Origin: PFJX01 sp964393825
Lineage (GTDB): Bacteria > Pseudomonadota > Gammaproteobacteria > Burkholderiales > Thiobacillaceae
Reading direction: 5' to 3'
NCBI GenBank assembly: GCA_964393825.1
Contig: CAYMUY010000008.1
Coordinates: 46,179 to 110,178 of the forward strand
DNA: 64,000 nucleotides
In this document: piece after piece, positions 34,836-44,307 of the stretch
Layout of the letters: each line of letters opens with the position of its first letter
How positions within the stretch are numbered: position 1 is the first letter of the stretch
Position numbers and translations under genes: made by a program
Notes under the pieces: model-generated
The model's database searches: none
Told to the model about the DNA's origin: nothing
What the model saw: only the letters and a program-made list of their open reading frames with translations

Positions 34836-36560
34836 TCACTTTTCCGGTGCCACCCAGATGCCAGACCAATCCTGGGGCGGCGGGCTGTTCCGGAATTGCG
34901 CTATCCGTTCCAGGAACATGTTGCTGGGCGGGTCGCCCGGAATCTGATCCAGACACAGCCGGAAGGCGGCTGCCGCTGCCTCCCAATCCTGTACTCGGTA
35001 CCGGGCCAACCCTGTCCCGAAAGCAGCCAGCGCGGATTCCCAATGTGGCGGGAGAGCAGACCGGTCACCCAGGAGTTCATAGATACGGATCGACTCGTGT
35101 TTGCCGGCCACGCAGAGCAGGTCGATCTCGCGGAATGCCAGCGCATCGCCCGCCAGCCGCCGGGTTTCCTCGCTCACCAGAATGCGGGTGCCATAGAACT
35201 TGTTGGCCTGCTCCAGACGTGATGCCAGGTTCACCGTGTCGCCGATCACGGTATAGCCGCGCGCGGTATCGGAACCGATGTTGCCCACCGTCACCTCGCC
35301 ACTGGCGATACCCATGCGCACCTGCACATCGGGCAGGCCATAGCGTACGCCGATCAGGTTGGCCAGATCGGCGCGAAAAGCCTCCATTTTCGCCATCTGC
35401 TCCAGTGCCGCCCGGCAGGACAGTTCCGCGTGCGCGGATTCCTCGCTGAAAGGTGGACCCCAGAAGGCCATCACCGAATCACCGATGTATTTATCGATAA
35501 TGCCCTGGCGGGCGCGAATGACTTCCGACATGAGCGCGAAATAGCGGTTCAGGAAGCGCACTGCCGTATCCGGCGTCAGCCCCTCGCACATTGCGGTGAA
35601 GCCGGCGAGATCGGAGAAAAACACGCTCATCACCTGACGCTGGCCGCCCTCGGCGGGCAGGCGGTTGTCGAGCAGGCCGCGAACGATGCGCGGGTCGACA
35701 TACTGGCCAAAGGTTTCCTTGATCCGCTCCTTCTCGCGCAGGCCCAGCACCATGTGGTTGAAGGAATCCGCCAATGTCGCCAGTTCGTCGCGCGTGCGCA
35801 CCAGGATTTCCACGCCCAGATCACCGTTTTCCACCGCCTGGGTGCCCCCCAGCAGGCGACGGATCGGCTCGACCAGGGAACGCGTCACCAAGGCCGCGAA
35901 GATCAGTCCGAGCAGGCTGGCGATGCCGGTGATGATCCAGTTCAGGCGCACCGCACGCGCTTCCTCGGCCTTGGCCTGGAGGGCGGTGTCCTGGGTCAGC
36001 TTGTTGAGCAGGTCGATGACTTTCTGGACCTCGCCATCCAACGCATCCTTGTCCCGCAGCAGGGTCTCGCGCACCAGCGTGGTCGAGCGCGGGTTACCTT
36101 CCGCCGACTCGATCTGGAACAGTCGAAAGGTGCGGTGGAAGTTCTGCCGCGCGCCCTGGATGGTGGGCAATTGCCGTCCCAGCACCGCCAGGGTGGCGCG
36201 ATCGAGTTCGATGTCGCTTGCCGCCTCGGCCTCTTTCAACAGATTCAGCGAAGAATCGACGATCTGGTCGGCATTGATGCCGCGCGCGTCGAAATTCCGG
36301 TTCTCCTGTTCCAGCATCGCCGGGTCCGGTGTGGCGGCGACCATCCCCGCCATCACTCTTTCCATGTGCACCATCTGCTGCCGCACCAGGATTTCCACGC
36401 TCGCCACCTGCTGTTGCAGGGGCAGGTAGTAATCCGAAAGTGCGCGAACCTGGTTGTTCAGCAAACGCAGGTTGAACACCGAAAGCCAGGTCACCAGCAC
36501 CATCAACAGCAACAGGGCGAGGGTGATGCTGAATATTTTCAGGCTGATCGGGCGGCGCAT
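34836..36560 (-). CDS. Membrane adenylate/guanylate cyclase with HAMP domain
   Basis: A 574-aa class III nucleotide cyclase. Two membrane helices flank a periplasmic helical sensor region (about residues 35-205). A HAMP domain (RSLVEPIRRLLGGTQAV) and a cyclase domain with metal-binding Asp in FFSDLAGFTAMCE and KYIGDSVMAFWGPP follow, then VIGDTVNLASRLEQANK. The last 70 residues are tetratricopeptide-like. The ATG at 36560 has GGAG upstream; the frame extends back to a TTG at 36578. cAMP is the likely product (inference). Confidence 0.9.
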   Translation of the reverse strand: MRRPISLKIFSITLALLLLMVLVTWLSVFNLRLLNNQVRALSDYYLPLQQQVASVEILVRQQMVHMERVMAGMVAATPDPAMLEQENRNFDARGINADQIVDSSLNLLKEAEAASDIELDRATLAVLGRQLPTIQGARQNFHRTFRLFQIESAEGNPRSTTLVRETLLRDKDALDGEVQKVIDLLNKLTQDTALQAKAEEARAVRLNWIITGIASLLGLIFAALVTRSLVEPIRRLLGGTQAVENGDLGVEILVRTRDELATLADSFNHMVLGLREKERIKETFGQYVDPRIVRGLLDNRLPAEGGQRQVMSVFFSDLAGFTAMCEGLTPDTAVRFLNRYFALMSEVIRARQGIIDKYIGDSVMAFWGPPFSEESAHAELSCRAALEQMAKMEAFRADLANLIGVRYGLPDVQVRMGIASGEVTVGNIGSDTARGYTVIGDTVNLASRLEQANKFYGTRILVSEETRRLAGDALAFREIDLLCVAGKHESIRIYELLGDRSALPPHWESALAAFGTGLARYRVQDWEAAAAAFRLCLDQIPGDPPSNMFLERIAQFRNSPPPQDWSGIWVAPEK

Positions 36561-36660
36561 GACGGGCTCCAGACGCAAATCACCCTGTCATCGTAGGCCA
36601 TCCACCCCGTCGTGCGATGGACAGGCGGCGTCATGGACGTTTCAGGGATAATCCCGCGCC

Positions 36661-38595
36661 ATGATCCGACTGCAGAAACTCACCCTCATCCGCGGCACCA
36701 AGCCTTTGCTGGACAGTGCCGACCTCACCCTCAACCCCGGCGAAAAAGTCGGCCTCATCGGTGCCAATGGTTCCGGCAAGTCCAGTCTGTTCGCGCTGCT
36801 GCGCGGCGAACTGCATCCCGACGCCGGCGATGTCGACTTCCCCACCGCCTGGCGCATTGCCCATGTGGCGCAGGAAACCCCGGCGCTCGATCGCGATGCG
36901 CTCGACTACGCCATCGACGGCGATACCACCCTGCGTCGCCTGGAAGCGCGACTGGCCGAGGCCGAAGCCGTCCATGACGGCCACCGCATCGGCGAACTGC
37001 ACACCGCCCTGGCCGACGCCGACGCCTACACCGTGCGTTCGCGCGGAGAAACCCTGCTCACCGGCCTCGGCTTCAGTCACGCGCAGATGCGGCAACCGGT
37101 CGCCAGCTTCTCCGGCGGCTGGCGCATGCGCCTGAACCTGGCGCAGGCGCTGATGTGTCCTTCCGACCTGTTGCTGCTCGACGAACCCACCAACCACCTC
37201 GATCTCGACGCCATCCTCTGGCTGGAAGACTGGCTGAAACGCTATGCCGGCACCCTGATCATCATTTCCCACGATCGCGACTTCCTCGACGGCGTGGTCA
37301 ATGTCATCGCCCATCTCGATGGCCAGAAGCTCAAGCGCTACGGCGGTAACTACTCCACCTTCGAAAAACAGCGGGCCATCGACCTCGCCCTCGGCCAGGC
37401 CACGTTTGAAAAGCAGTCACGCGAACGCGCCCACCTGCAATCCTTCATCGATCGCTTCAAGGCGAAGGCGAGCAAGGCCAAGCAGGCGCAATCACGGATG
37501 AAGATGCTGGCCAAGATGGAAGAACTCGCGCCCATCCACGCCGCCGCCTCATTCAGCTTCGAATTCCGCGAGCCGGAGCGGGCCCCCAACCCGCTGCTGG
37601 TGCTGGAAGAAGTGGTGGCGGGTTATCACATCGAGGGCGAGGCGGACAAGATCATCCTTTCCAACATCGACCTCACCCTCCAGGCCGGCCAGCGCATCGG
37701 CCTGCTCGGCGTCAACGGCGCCGGCAAATCGACCCTGATCAAGACCCTGGTCGGCGACCTGGCGCCGCTCGCCGGCACGGCCAGCCAGGGCAAGGGCCTG
37801 TCCATCGGCTATTTCGCCCAGCATCAGGTGGAGATGCTGCGCCACGACCAGACGCCCTTGTGGCACCTGGCCAAGATCGCCCCGACGGTGCGGGAACAGG
37901 AATTGCGGAACTTCCTCGGCGGTTTCAACTTCGCCGGCGAGATGGCCACGGCCTGCATCGCCCCCTTTTCCGGCGGTGAAAAGGCGCGGCTGGCGCTGGC
38001 GCTGATCGTCTGGCAGCGGCCCAACCTGTTGTTGCTCGACGAGCCCACCAACCACCTCGACCTGGAAACCCGCGAAGCGCTCACCGTCGCCCTGGCTCAG
38101 TTCGAGGGCACCCTGGTGCTGGTCTCGCACGACCGCCACCTGCTGCGCGCCACCACCGAGGAGTTTTTGATCGTCGCCGACGGCGGCCTGAAAGCCTTTG
38201 ATGGCGATCTCGACGACTACCGCGACTGGCTGTTCAAGACCAAGCTGGGCAAACCCACCGCCACGACTGAGCAGGGCGAAACCCAGGCCATGGCGGCCCC
38301 CGACCGCAAGGAACAGAAGCGCCTGGAAGCCGAAGCCCGGCAGCGCCTGTCCACACAAAAGAAGCCCATCGAGACCCGGATCAAGCGCCTGGAAGAGCAG
38401 ATGGCGCGGCGCAACACGCGCCGCGCGGAACTGGAATCCCTGCTTGCGGACCCGGCGATGTATGCGGAAAGCCGCAAGGAAGAGCTCAAGGCCCACCTGT
38501 TCGAGCAGGCCACCCTGGTCAAGGAACTGGAACAACTCGAAGGCGAATGGCTGGAGCAGCAGGCAGCGCTGGAAGCGATCGGTGCCCCCCAGTAG
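36661..38595 (+). CDS. ABC-F family ATPase (YheS-like)
   Basis: Soluble twin-ATPase protein of 644 aa related to E. coli YheS, acting on ribosomes. Both cassettes have Walker A (GANGSGKSS, GVNGAGKST), signature (FSGGWRMRL, FSGGEKARLAL) and Walker B (LLLDEPTNHLDLD, twice). A charged linker with FKAKASKAKQAQSRMKML joins them and a C-terminal coiled coil follows. No membrane helices are present, so it is not a transporter. Confidence 0.93.
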   Translation: MIRLQKLTLIRGTKPLLDSADLTLNPGEKVGLIGANGSGKSSLFALLRGELHPDAGDVDFPTAWRIAHVAQETPALDRDALDYAIDGDTTLRRLEARLAEAEAVHDGHRIGELHTALADADAYTVRSRGETLLTGLGFSHAQMRQPVASFSGGWRMRLNLAQALMCPSDLLLLDEPTNHLDLDAILWLEDWLKRYAGTLIIISHDRDFLDGVVNVIAHLDGQKLKRYGGNYSTFEKQRAIDLALGQATFEKQSRERAHLQSFIDRFKAKASKAKQAQSRMKMLAKMEELAPIHAAASFSFEFREPERAPNPLLVLEEVVAGYHIEGEADKIILSNIDLTLQAGQRIGLLGVNGAGKSTLIKTLVGDLAPLAGTASQGKGLSIGYFAQHQVEMLRHDQTPLWHLAKIAPTVREQELRNFLGGFNFAGEMATACIAPFSGGEKARLALALIVWQRPNLLLLDEPTNHLDLETREALTVALAQFEGTLVLVSHDRHLLRATTEEFLIVADGGLKAFDGDLDDYRDWLFKTKLGKPTATTEQGETQAMAAPDRKEQKRLEAEARQRLSTQKKPIETRIKRLEEQMARRNTRRAELESLLADPAMYAESRKEELKAHLFEQATLVKELEQLEGEWLEQQAALEAIGAPQ

Positions 38596-38667
38596 CGCCG
38601 ACGTCTCGCCGGCCCACGTTCGCCTGCGCAGAGAAGCCGGCGCCAGCAGCGCGTTAAGGGCAGCCAC

Positions 38668-39546
38668 ATGATCGAGCTCGGCATTGCTGTTTCCCTGGCC
38701 GCGCTGGCCGGCCTGAACCGCCTCATCCGGCGCGGCCTGCGCGCGCCTCGCATCGCCGAAACGGCGAGCCTCGCGCAACTCGGCCTGATCGGGCGCGAAG
38801 TACGGCTACCGACACGGCGCGGCCGCCGCCTGTTGGCCTGGCTGCTGCCCGGCGAGGCGAACCGACCCGCGCCCGCCGTGGTCGTCTTGCACGGCTGGGG
38901 CGCCAACATGGAAATGATGCTGCCGCTGGCGCGCCCCTTGTGGGCGGATGGCCTGACCGTCCTGCTGGTCGACGCCCGCTGTCATGGCGGCAGTGACGAC
39001 GACAGCTTTTCCTCCCTGCCGCGCTTCGCCGAGGATCTCGACGCCGCGATCGACTGGCTCAAGACCCAGCCCGAGACGCTCCCGGACAGGATCGCGGTCG
39101 TCGGCCACTCCGTCGGCGCCGCCGCCGCCCTGCTCGCGGCTTCCCGCCGCGACGACCTCGCCGCGGTCATCAGCCTGGCTGCGTTCGCTCACCCCGCCAC
39201 CATGATGCGGCGCTGGCTCGCCGCCAAGGGCATCCCGTATGTCCCTCTTGGCTGGTACACGCTGCGCTATGTCCAGTGGGTGATCGGCCATCGCTTCGAC
39301 GCCATCGCGCCGGTGAACACGATCACCCGTGTCAACTGCCCGGTACTGCTGGTGCATGGCGACGAGGATGCCACGGTTCCGGTCGAGGAGGCTCATGCCA
39401 TCCGGCAGCGAAGCGACCGCGCGCGGCTACGCGTATTTCCGGGTGAACACGACGCCAGTGAAACACTCGAGCAACACAGCGGCGAACTCAGCGCCTTTCT
39501 GCGCGAGGCGTTCGGCCAAACCGGAACCAGCCCGCCATGCCCCTGA
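38668..39546 (+). CDS. Alpha/beta hydrolase
   Basis: A 292-aa alpha/beta-hydrolase fold protein. The nucleophile elbow is GHSVGAAAA, the oxyanion strand is VVLHGWGANMEMM, the acid residue is in LLVHGDEDATVP, and the catalytic His in FPGEHDASE. An N-terminal hydrophobic segment (LGIAVSLAALAGLNRLI) could anchor it in the membrane. Substrate unknown. It lies between the ABC-F gene and rnf. Confidence 0.85.
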   Translation: MIELGIAVSLAALAGLNRLIRRGLRAPRIAETASLAQLGLIGREVRLPTRRGRRLLAWLLPGEANRPAPAVVVLHGWGANMEMMLPLARPLWADGLTVLLVDARCHGGSDDDSFSSLPRFAEDLDAAIDWLKTQPETLPDRIAVVGHSVGAAAALLAASRRDDLAAVISLAAFAHPATMMRRWLAAKGIPYVPLGWYTLRYVQWVIGHRFDAIAPVNTITRVNCPVLLVHGDEDATVPVEEAHAIRQRSDRARLRVFPGEHDASETLEQHSGELSAFLREAFGQTGTSPPCP

Positions 39547-39692
39547 TCCGCAGCCTGCTTGCTGCAATGCCGGCCCCTGTCGCCCGGGACGGCTCGCTAC
39601 TCCGCCAACGGGCGCACCCCGCCCATCGTCACGAAGATACGGAGATCCTTGAGTTGGCAAATGGCGGGGAGATGCTTGCATGACCGCCAGGG

Positions 39693-39722
39693 TTGTTGCC
39701 GACCTTGGCGCGGGGCGATAAT
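39693..39722 (+). promoter_or_regulatory. Candidate sigma-70 promoter for rnf
   Basis: TTGTTG (39693-39698) and GATAAT (39717-39722) are 18 bases apart, with the rnfA ATG 26 bases after the -10. The match is moderate; the region also contains a poor GG/GC arrangement for sigma-54 that I did not accept. Confidence 0.35.
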
Positions 39723-39747
39723 CGCGACCGCCGCACGCCCAGCCCAT

Positions 39748-40323
39748 ATGGAAAACTACCTGCTCATCCTCATCGCCACGGTGTTCGTGAACAACATCGT
39801 GATGTCCAAGATATTGGGCCTGTGCCCATTCATGGGCGTTTCGCGCAAACTGGAAACGGCGATCGGCATGGGCGCGGCCACCACCTTCGTGCTGACCCTG
39901 GCCTCCGGCGCCAGCTATCTGATCGACACCTATCTGCTCGGCGAGACGCTGTCCTATCTGCGCACACTCTCGTTCATCGTGGTCATCGCCGGCATCGTCG
40001 GGTTCACCGAGATGTTCATCAAGAAGACCTCGCCGGTGCTGTTCCGCGTGCTCGGCATCTACCTTCCCTTGATCACGACCAATTGCGCGGTGCTGGGCAT
40101 TCCGCTGCTGAACGTACAGGAACACCACAACTTCATGGAATCGCTGTTCTTCGGCCTGGGCGGCGCCCTCGGCTTCACCCTCGTCCTGATCCTGTTCGCC
40201 GCCATGCGCGAGCGACTGGACGCCGCCGAGGTGCCGAAGCCGTTCAAGGGCACGTCCATCGCCATGATCACCGCCGGCCTGATGAGCCTGGCCTTCATGG
40301 GTTTCGCGGGGTTGATCAAATGA
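39748..40323 (+). CDS. rnfA: Electron transport complex subunit RnfA
   Basis: Integral membrane subunit (191 aa) of the Rnf ferredoxin:NAD oxidoreductase, paired with RnfE. The start at 39748 gives MENYLLILIATVFVNNIVMSK, and the sequence carries the conserved LGLCPFMGVSRK and LPLITTNCAVLG segments with the cysteines that hold an Fe-S cluster within the membrane. First gene of rnfABCDGE. Confidence 0.96.
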   Translation: MENYLLILIATVFVNNIVMSKILGLCPFMGVSRKLETAIGMGAATTFVLTLASGASYLIDTYLLGETLSYLRTLSFIVVIAGIVGFTEMFIKKTSPVLFRVLGIYLPLITTNCAVLGIPLLNVQEHHNFMESLFFGLGGALGFTLVLILFAAMRERLDAAEVPKPFKGTSIAMITAGLMSLAFMGFAGLIK

Positions 40324-40406
40324 CCCTGTGTTACGGGCTGCAACGCAGGGTCATCCCGGAAAAAACCGGGATCCAGCACCGATTTCCGGATGCCGGCCCA
40401 GGCCGG
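40321..40406. repeat. Inverted-repeat cluster between rnfA and rnfB
   Basis: The 94 bases between rnfA and rnfB hold three hairpins: TGACCCTG with CAGGGTCA (40321-40328, 40346-40353), ATCCCGG with CCGGGAT (40353-40359, 40366-40372), and CCGGCC with GGCCGG (40393-40406). The GTCATCCCGG...CCGGGATCCAG pattern resembles the widely dispersed GTCATTCCCGC...GCGGGAATCCAG family of small repeats. It interrupts an operon whose other genes abut. Confidence 0.6.
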
Positions 40407-40417
40407 TTCGACGCCTG

Positions 40418-40966
40418 ATGCTGTCGGCCATCCTGGTCATGGCGGGCATCGGCCTGGTGCTCGGCGGCGTGCTGGGCTGGGCGGCGATCAAGTACCGCGT
40501 CGAAGACGACCCGCTGGTGGAAAAGATCGACGCGGTACTGCCGCAGACCCAATGCGGCCAGTGCGGCTTCCCCGGCTGCAAGCCCTATGCCGAGGCCATC
40601 GCCAAGGGCGAGGCGGACATCAACAAGTGTCCGCCCGGTGGCGAGGAAGGCGTCAAACATCTGGCGGAACTGCTCGGCGTCGAACCGAAGCCGCTGGGCG
40701 AAGGACTGGAGCCGAAGCCGAAGGCGGTGGCGGTGATCGAAGACAACACCTGTATCGGCTGCACCCTGTGCATCCAGGCCTGCCCGGTGGACGCCATCGT
40801 CGGTGCCGCCAAGCAGTTGCATGTCATCGTCGCCGACCAGTGCACCGGCTGCGAACTGTGCCTGCCCCCCTGCCCGGTCGATTGCATCCATATGGAAGTG
40901 ATCAAGGAAGACGTGGCCACCTGGAAGTGGCGTTATCCCATCCACATGATCAAGCGCGTGGAATGA
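40418..40966 (+). CDS. rnfB: Electron transport complex subunit RnfB
   Basis: Ferredoxin-like subunit of Rnf, 182 aa. It has an N-terminal membrane anchor, the four-Cys Fe-S motif CGQCGFPGC...KCPPGG, and two ferredoxin-type 4Fe-4S motifs, CIGCTLCIQACP and CTGCELCLPPCP. The ATG at 40418 gives the usual hydrophobic start; the open frame upstream runs through the hairpin cluster. Its stop overlaps the rnfC start (ATGA). Confidence 0.96.
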   Translation: MLSAILVMAGIGLVLGGVLGWAAIKYRVEDDPLVEKIDAVLPQTQCGQCGFPGCKPYAEAIAKGEADINKCPPGGEEGVKHLAELLGVEPKPLGEGLEPKPKAVAVIEDNTCIGCTLCIQACPVDAIVGAAKQLHVIVADQCTGCELCLPPCPVDCIHMEVIKEDVATWKWRYPIHMIKRVE

Positions 40967-42636
40967 CCCGCAAACTCTTCACTTTCAATGGTGGCGTCCA
41001 TCCCGAAGGGCACAAGGCCTACTCCAACGCCACGCCCATCACCCCCCTGCCCTTGCTGCCGCGCTACGTGGTGCCGCTGCGCCAGCATATCGGCACACCG
41101 GCGCGGTCGCTGGTCCAGGCCGGCGATGCGGTGCTGCGCGGGCAGATGATCGGCGCTGCCGAGGGCTACGTCTCCACCGCCGTCCACGCCCCCACCTCAG
41201 GCCGCGTGCTGGCGGTGGAACCGCATGAGGTGCCGCATCCCTCCGGCCTGGCTGACCTGTGCGTGGTGATCGAGTCAGACGGGCTCGACCAGTCCGTCGA
41301 ATTCCAGCCACTGGACTGGCGCGCACTCGACCCCTCCGCGCTGCGCAACCGCATCCGCGACCTGGGGCTGGCCGGCCTTGGCGGCGCCGTGTTCCCCAGT
41401 TTCATCAAGCTGAATCCGGAAGGGGGCGGCATCGACACCCTGATTCTCAACGGCGCCGAGTGCGAACCCTGGATCACCTGCGACGACCGCCTGATGCGCG
41501 AGCGCGCGGCGGAAATCATGGAGGGCGTGGCGGTGATGCGGCACATGCTCGGTGCCCGTGAAGTGCTCATCGGCATCGAAGACAACAAGCCGGAGGCCCT
41601 CGCCGCCATGCGTGCCGTCGCCACCGCCGAGGTCGAAGTGATCGCCGTGCCCACACTCTACCCCACCGGCGGCGGCAAACAACTGACCTACATCCTGACC
41701 GGCAAGGAAACCCCCACCGGCGGCCGCTCCACCGATGTCGGCGTCCAGGTATTCAACGTCGGTACCGCCCATGCCCTGTTTCGCGCCATCGCCCTGGGCG
41801 AACCGATGCTCTCCAGGGTGGTGACCGTCACCGGCCACGTCGCCCGCCCCGGCAATTACGAAGCGCGCCTGGGCACCCCGGTGGACGCCCTGCTGCGCGC
41901 GGCGGGGGGGGCCCTGCCTGGCGCCAGCGGCCAGTTGATCGGCGGCCCGATGATGGGCTTCGATCTGGAAGACCACGCGGCACCGCTGACCAAGGCGGTG
42001 AACTGCGTCATCGTCAAGCATCCCGACCTGTTCCCGCCCACGCCCGTCGCGCTCCCCTGCATCCGCTGCGGCGCCTGTGCCCGCGCCTGCCCGGCCGACC
42101 TGCAACCGTTCGAGATGTACTGGTTCGCCCGCGCCAAGGACTTCGGCAAATCGCAGAGTTACGACCTGTTCGACTGCATCGAATGCGGTTGCTGCTCGTA
42201 CGTCTGCCCCAGCCACATCCCACTGGTGGATTTCTTCCGCTTCGCCAAGAGCGAGATCTGGGAACGCGAACGGCACAAGCACGACGCCGACCAGGCCCGT
42301 GCCCGCCACGAATTCAAGGAATTCCGGCTGGAGCGGGAGAAACAGGAAAAGGCGGAAAAACTCGCCGCCAAGGTGGCCGAGAACAAGGCCCGGGATGCCG
42401 CGGCGGCCGCCACCGCAGAAGGCGCAGGTACCGCCAGCGACCCCGAGGCGGAGCGCAAGAAGGCCATCCTTCAGGCCGCGCTCGAACGCGCGAAAAAGGC
42501 CAAGGAAGGGGTCACCCCGCGCAACACGGACAACCTGCCGCCGACGGTGGAAAAGCAGATCACCGAGATCGAGACACGTCGTGCCGAAGCCGGCGTGACA
42601 CCCCCAGCCACCGACGACTCGCGAGCGGAATCATGA
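40963..42636 (+). CDS. rnfC: Electron transport complex subunit RnfC
   Basis: NADH-binding flavoprotein subunit of Rnf, 557 aa. It has the N-terminal barrel-sandwich (FNGGVHPEGHKAYS), the FMN/NADH-binding domain (LGGAVFPSFIKLNP, NGAECEPWITCDDRLM), a SLBB-like part, and two 4Fe-4S motifs CIRCGACARACP and CIECGCCSYVCP. A 90-residue Ala/Lys/Glu-rich tail follows, shorter than the long repeat tails of enteric RnfC. Overlaps rnfD by four bases. Confidence 0.96.
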   Translation: MTRKLFTFNGGVHPEGHKAYSNATPITPLPLLPRYVVPLRQHIGTPARSLVQAGDAVLRGQMIGAAEGYVSTAVHAPTSGRVLAVEPHEVPHPSGLADLCVVIESDGLDQSVEFQPLDWRALDPSALRNRIRDLGLAGLGGAVFPSFIKLNPEGGGIDTLILNGAECEPWITCDDRLMRERAAEIMEGVAVMRHMLGAREVLIGIEDNKPEALAAMRAVATAEVEVIAVPTLYPTGGGKQLTYILTGKETPTGGRSTDVGVQVFNVGTAHALFRAIALGEPMLSRVVTVTGHVARPGNYEARLGTPVDALLRAAGGALPGASGQLIGGPMMGFDLEDHAAPLTKAVNCVIVKHPDLFPPTPVALPCIRCGACARACPADLQPFEMYWFARAKDFGKSQSYDLFDCIECGCCSYVCPSHIPLVDFFRFAKSEIWERERHKHDADQARARHEFKEFRLEREKQEKAEKLAAKVAENKARDAAAAATAEGAGTASDPEAERKKAILQAALERAKKAKEGVTPRNTDNLPPTVEKQITEIETRRAEAGVTPPATDDSRAES

Positions 42637-43670
42637 ACGGCTCCCCCTACATCCTGCGCGAGAACAACTCCGTCACCGTGGTGATGATGAAGGTACTGGC
42701 GGCGCTGATCCCCGGGGTCATTGCGCACGTCTGGTTCTTCGGCCCCGGCATCGTCGTCAGCCTGTTGCTCTGTACCGCCATCGCCATCGGCTTCGAGACC
42801 GTCTTCCTGCTGATGCGCGGCATGCCGCTGCGGCCCTTCCTCAGCGACGGCTCGGTGCTGGTCACTGCCTGTCTGCTCGCCCTGGCCTTGCCGACGCTGG
42901 CGCCCTGGTGGCTGTACCTGGCCGGCGTCTTCTTCGCCGTGGTGGTGGCCAAACATCTCTATGGCGGCCTCGGCCAGAACCTGTTCAACCCGGCGATGGT
43001 CGGCTACGCGGCCTTGATCGTCAGCTTCCCGGTGTACATGACGCAATGGGCCGCGCCCCTGGGGGTCGCTCATGTCACGCCGGATCTCTGGGAGGCCTTC
43101 GACCTGGTGTTCGCCGGGTCCGGCTCGATCAGCCCGGATGCCTATACCTCCGCCACCGCGCTCGATACCTGGAAGACCCAGGTGCGCCTCGGCAAGGAGG
43201 CAACCACCATTCTGGGCATGCCGATCTTTGGCTGGGCGGGCGGACGTGGCCAGGAAATCGTCGCGCTCGCCTACCTCGCCGGGGGCATGCTCCTGGTCGG
43301 CAACCGTGTCACCACCTGGCACATCCCCATCGCCTTCCTCGCCGGCCTCGCCGCCACCGCCGGCGTGCTGCAACTGCTCGACCCCGCACAACATGCCGGA
43401 CCGCTGTTCCACCTGCTTTCCGGCGGTGCCATGCTCGGCGCCTTCTTCATCGCCACCGATCCGGTCACCGCCTCCAGCACACCGCTGGGCAAACTGATCT
43501 ACGCCGGCGTTGCCGGTTTCCTCACCGTCATCATCCGCACCTATGGCGCCTATCCCGACGGCGTTGCCTTCGCCGTGTTGCTGATGAATGTCGCGGTGCC
43601 CTTCATCGACGCCTACACCCAGCCCCGCGTCTTCGGCCACAAGCATGGCGGCAAGCGGGGACAGGCATGA
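42633..43670 (+). CDS. rnfD: Electron transport complex subunit RnfD
   Basis: Polytopic membrane subunit (345 aa), NqrB-like, carrying covalent FMN in characterised homologues. It begins SPYILRENNSVTVVMMKVLAAL, has about nine hydrophobic helices, and contains the conserved TDPVTASSTPLGKLIYAG loop and YPDGVAFAVLLMN segment. Start and stop overlap or abut the neighbouring rnf genes. Confidence 0.95.
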   Translation: MNGSPYILRENNSVTVVMMKVLAALIPGVIAHVWFFGPGIVVSLLLCTAIAIGFETVFLLMRGMPLRPFLSDGSVLVTACLLALALPTLAPWWLYLAGVFFAVVVAKHLYGGLGQNLFNPAMVGYAALIVSFPVYMTQWAAPLGVAHVTPDLWEAFDLVFAGSGSISPDAYTSATALDTWKTQVRLGKEATTILGMPIFGWAGGRGQEIVALAYLAGGMLLVGNRVTTWHIPIAFLAGLAATAGVLQLLDPAQHAGPLFHLLSGGAMLGAFFIATDPVTASSTPLGKLIYAGVAGFLTVIIRTYGAYPDGVAFAVLLMNVAVPFIDAYTQPRVFGHKHGGKRGQA

Positions 43671-43680
43671 GGATAGGCAG

Positions 43681-44307
43681 ATGACCCCGGCGATCCGCGA
43701 AACCCTGTCCACCGCGCTGACCCTGCTGCTGTTTTCCGTGGTGGGTGCCGGCCTGCTTTCAGGTGCCTTCACCCTCACCCGCCCCGCGATCGAAGCCAGT
43801 GAACTGGCGGAAAAACTGGCCCTGATCTCGCAAACCCTGCCTGCCGGCAGCTTCGACAACAACCTGGTGGGCGAAGCCCGCCTCCTGCCGGTCGACGCCC
43901 TGCTCGGCCTGAAACGGCCCGGACTCGCCTATGTCGCCCGCAACCATGGCCAGGCGACGGCGGTGGTACTGGAAGCCGCCGCCCCCGATGGCTATGCCGG
44001 CGAGATTCGCCTGCTGATCGGCATCCATGCCGATGGCCGCATCGCCGGCGTGCGGGTGACCGCGCACCGGGAAACCCCGGGCCTGGGCGACTACATCGAG
44101 ATTGCCAAGAACAAATGGATCACCCAGTTCGATGGCCACGGCCTGGCGGACATCCCGGCCGAACAATGGAAAGTCCGCAAGGACGGCGGCGCCTTCGACT
44201 ACATGGCGGGGGCCACCATCACGCCGCGCGCCGTGGTGAAGGCCACGCGCCGCGCGCTGGACTATTTCGCCGCGCACCGCGAGGAACTGCTGCAAGGAGG
44301 ACCCTGA
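43681..44307 (+). CDS. rnfG: Electron transport complex subunit RnfG
   Basis: Periplasm-facing flavoprotein subunit of Rnf, 208 aa, with one N-terminal membrane helix (TLLLFSVVGAGLLSGAF) and the ETPGLGDYIE segment. The FMN attachment motif reads AGATITP rather than the usual SGATxTS; the acceptor Thr is retained. Its stop overlaps the rnfE start. Confidence 0.94.
   Translation: MTPAIRETLSTALTLLLFSVVGAGLLSGAFTLTRPAIEASELAEKLALISQTLPAGSFDNNLVGEARLLPVDALLGLKRPGLAYVARNHGQATAVVLEAAAPDGYAGEIRLLIGIHADGRIAGVRVTAHRETPGLGDYIEIAKNKWITQFDGHGLADIPAEQWKVRKDGGAFDYMAGATITPRAVVKATRRALDYFAAHREELLQGGP

Noticed and set aside
39660..39682. Possible sigma-54 promoter upstream of rnfA
   Set aside because: GG and GC are spaced correctly only in GGGGAGATGCTTGC, which lacks the GGCAC core; a moderate sigma-70 match lies closer to the gene.
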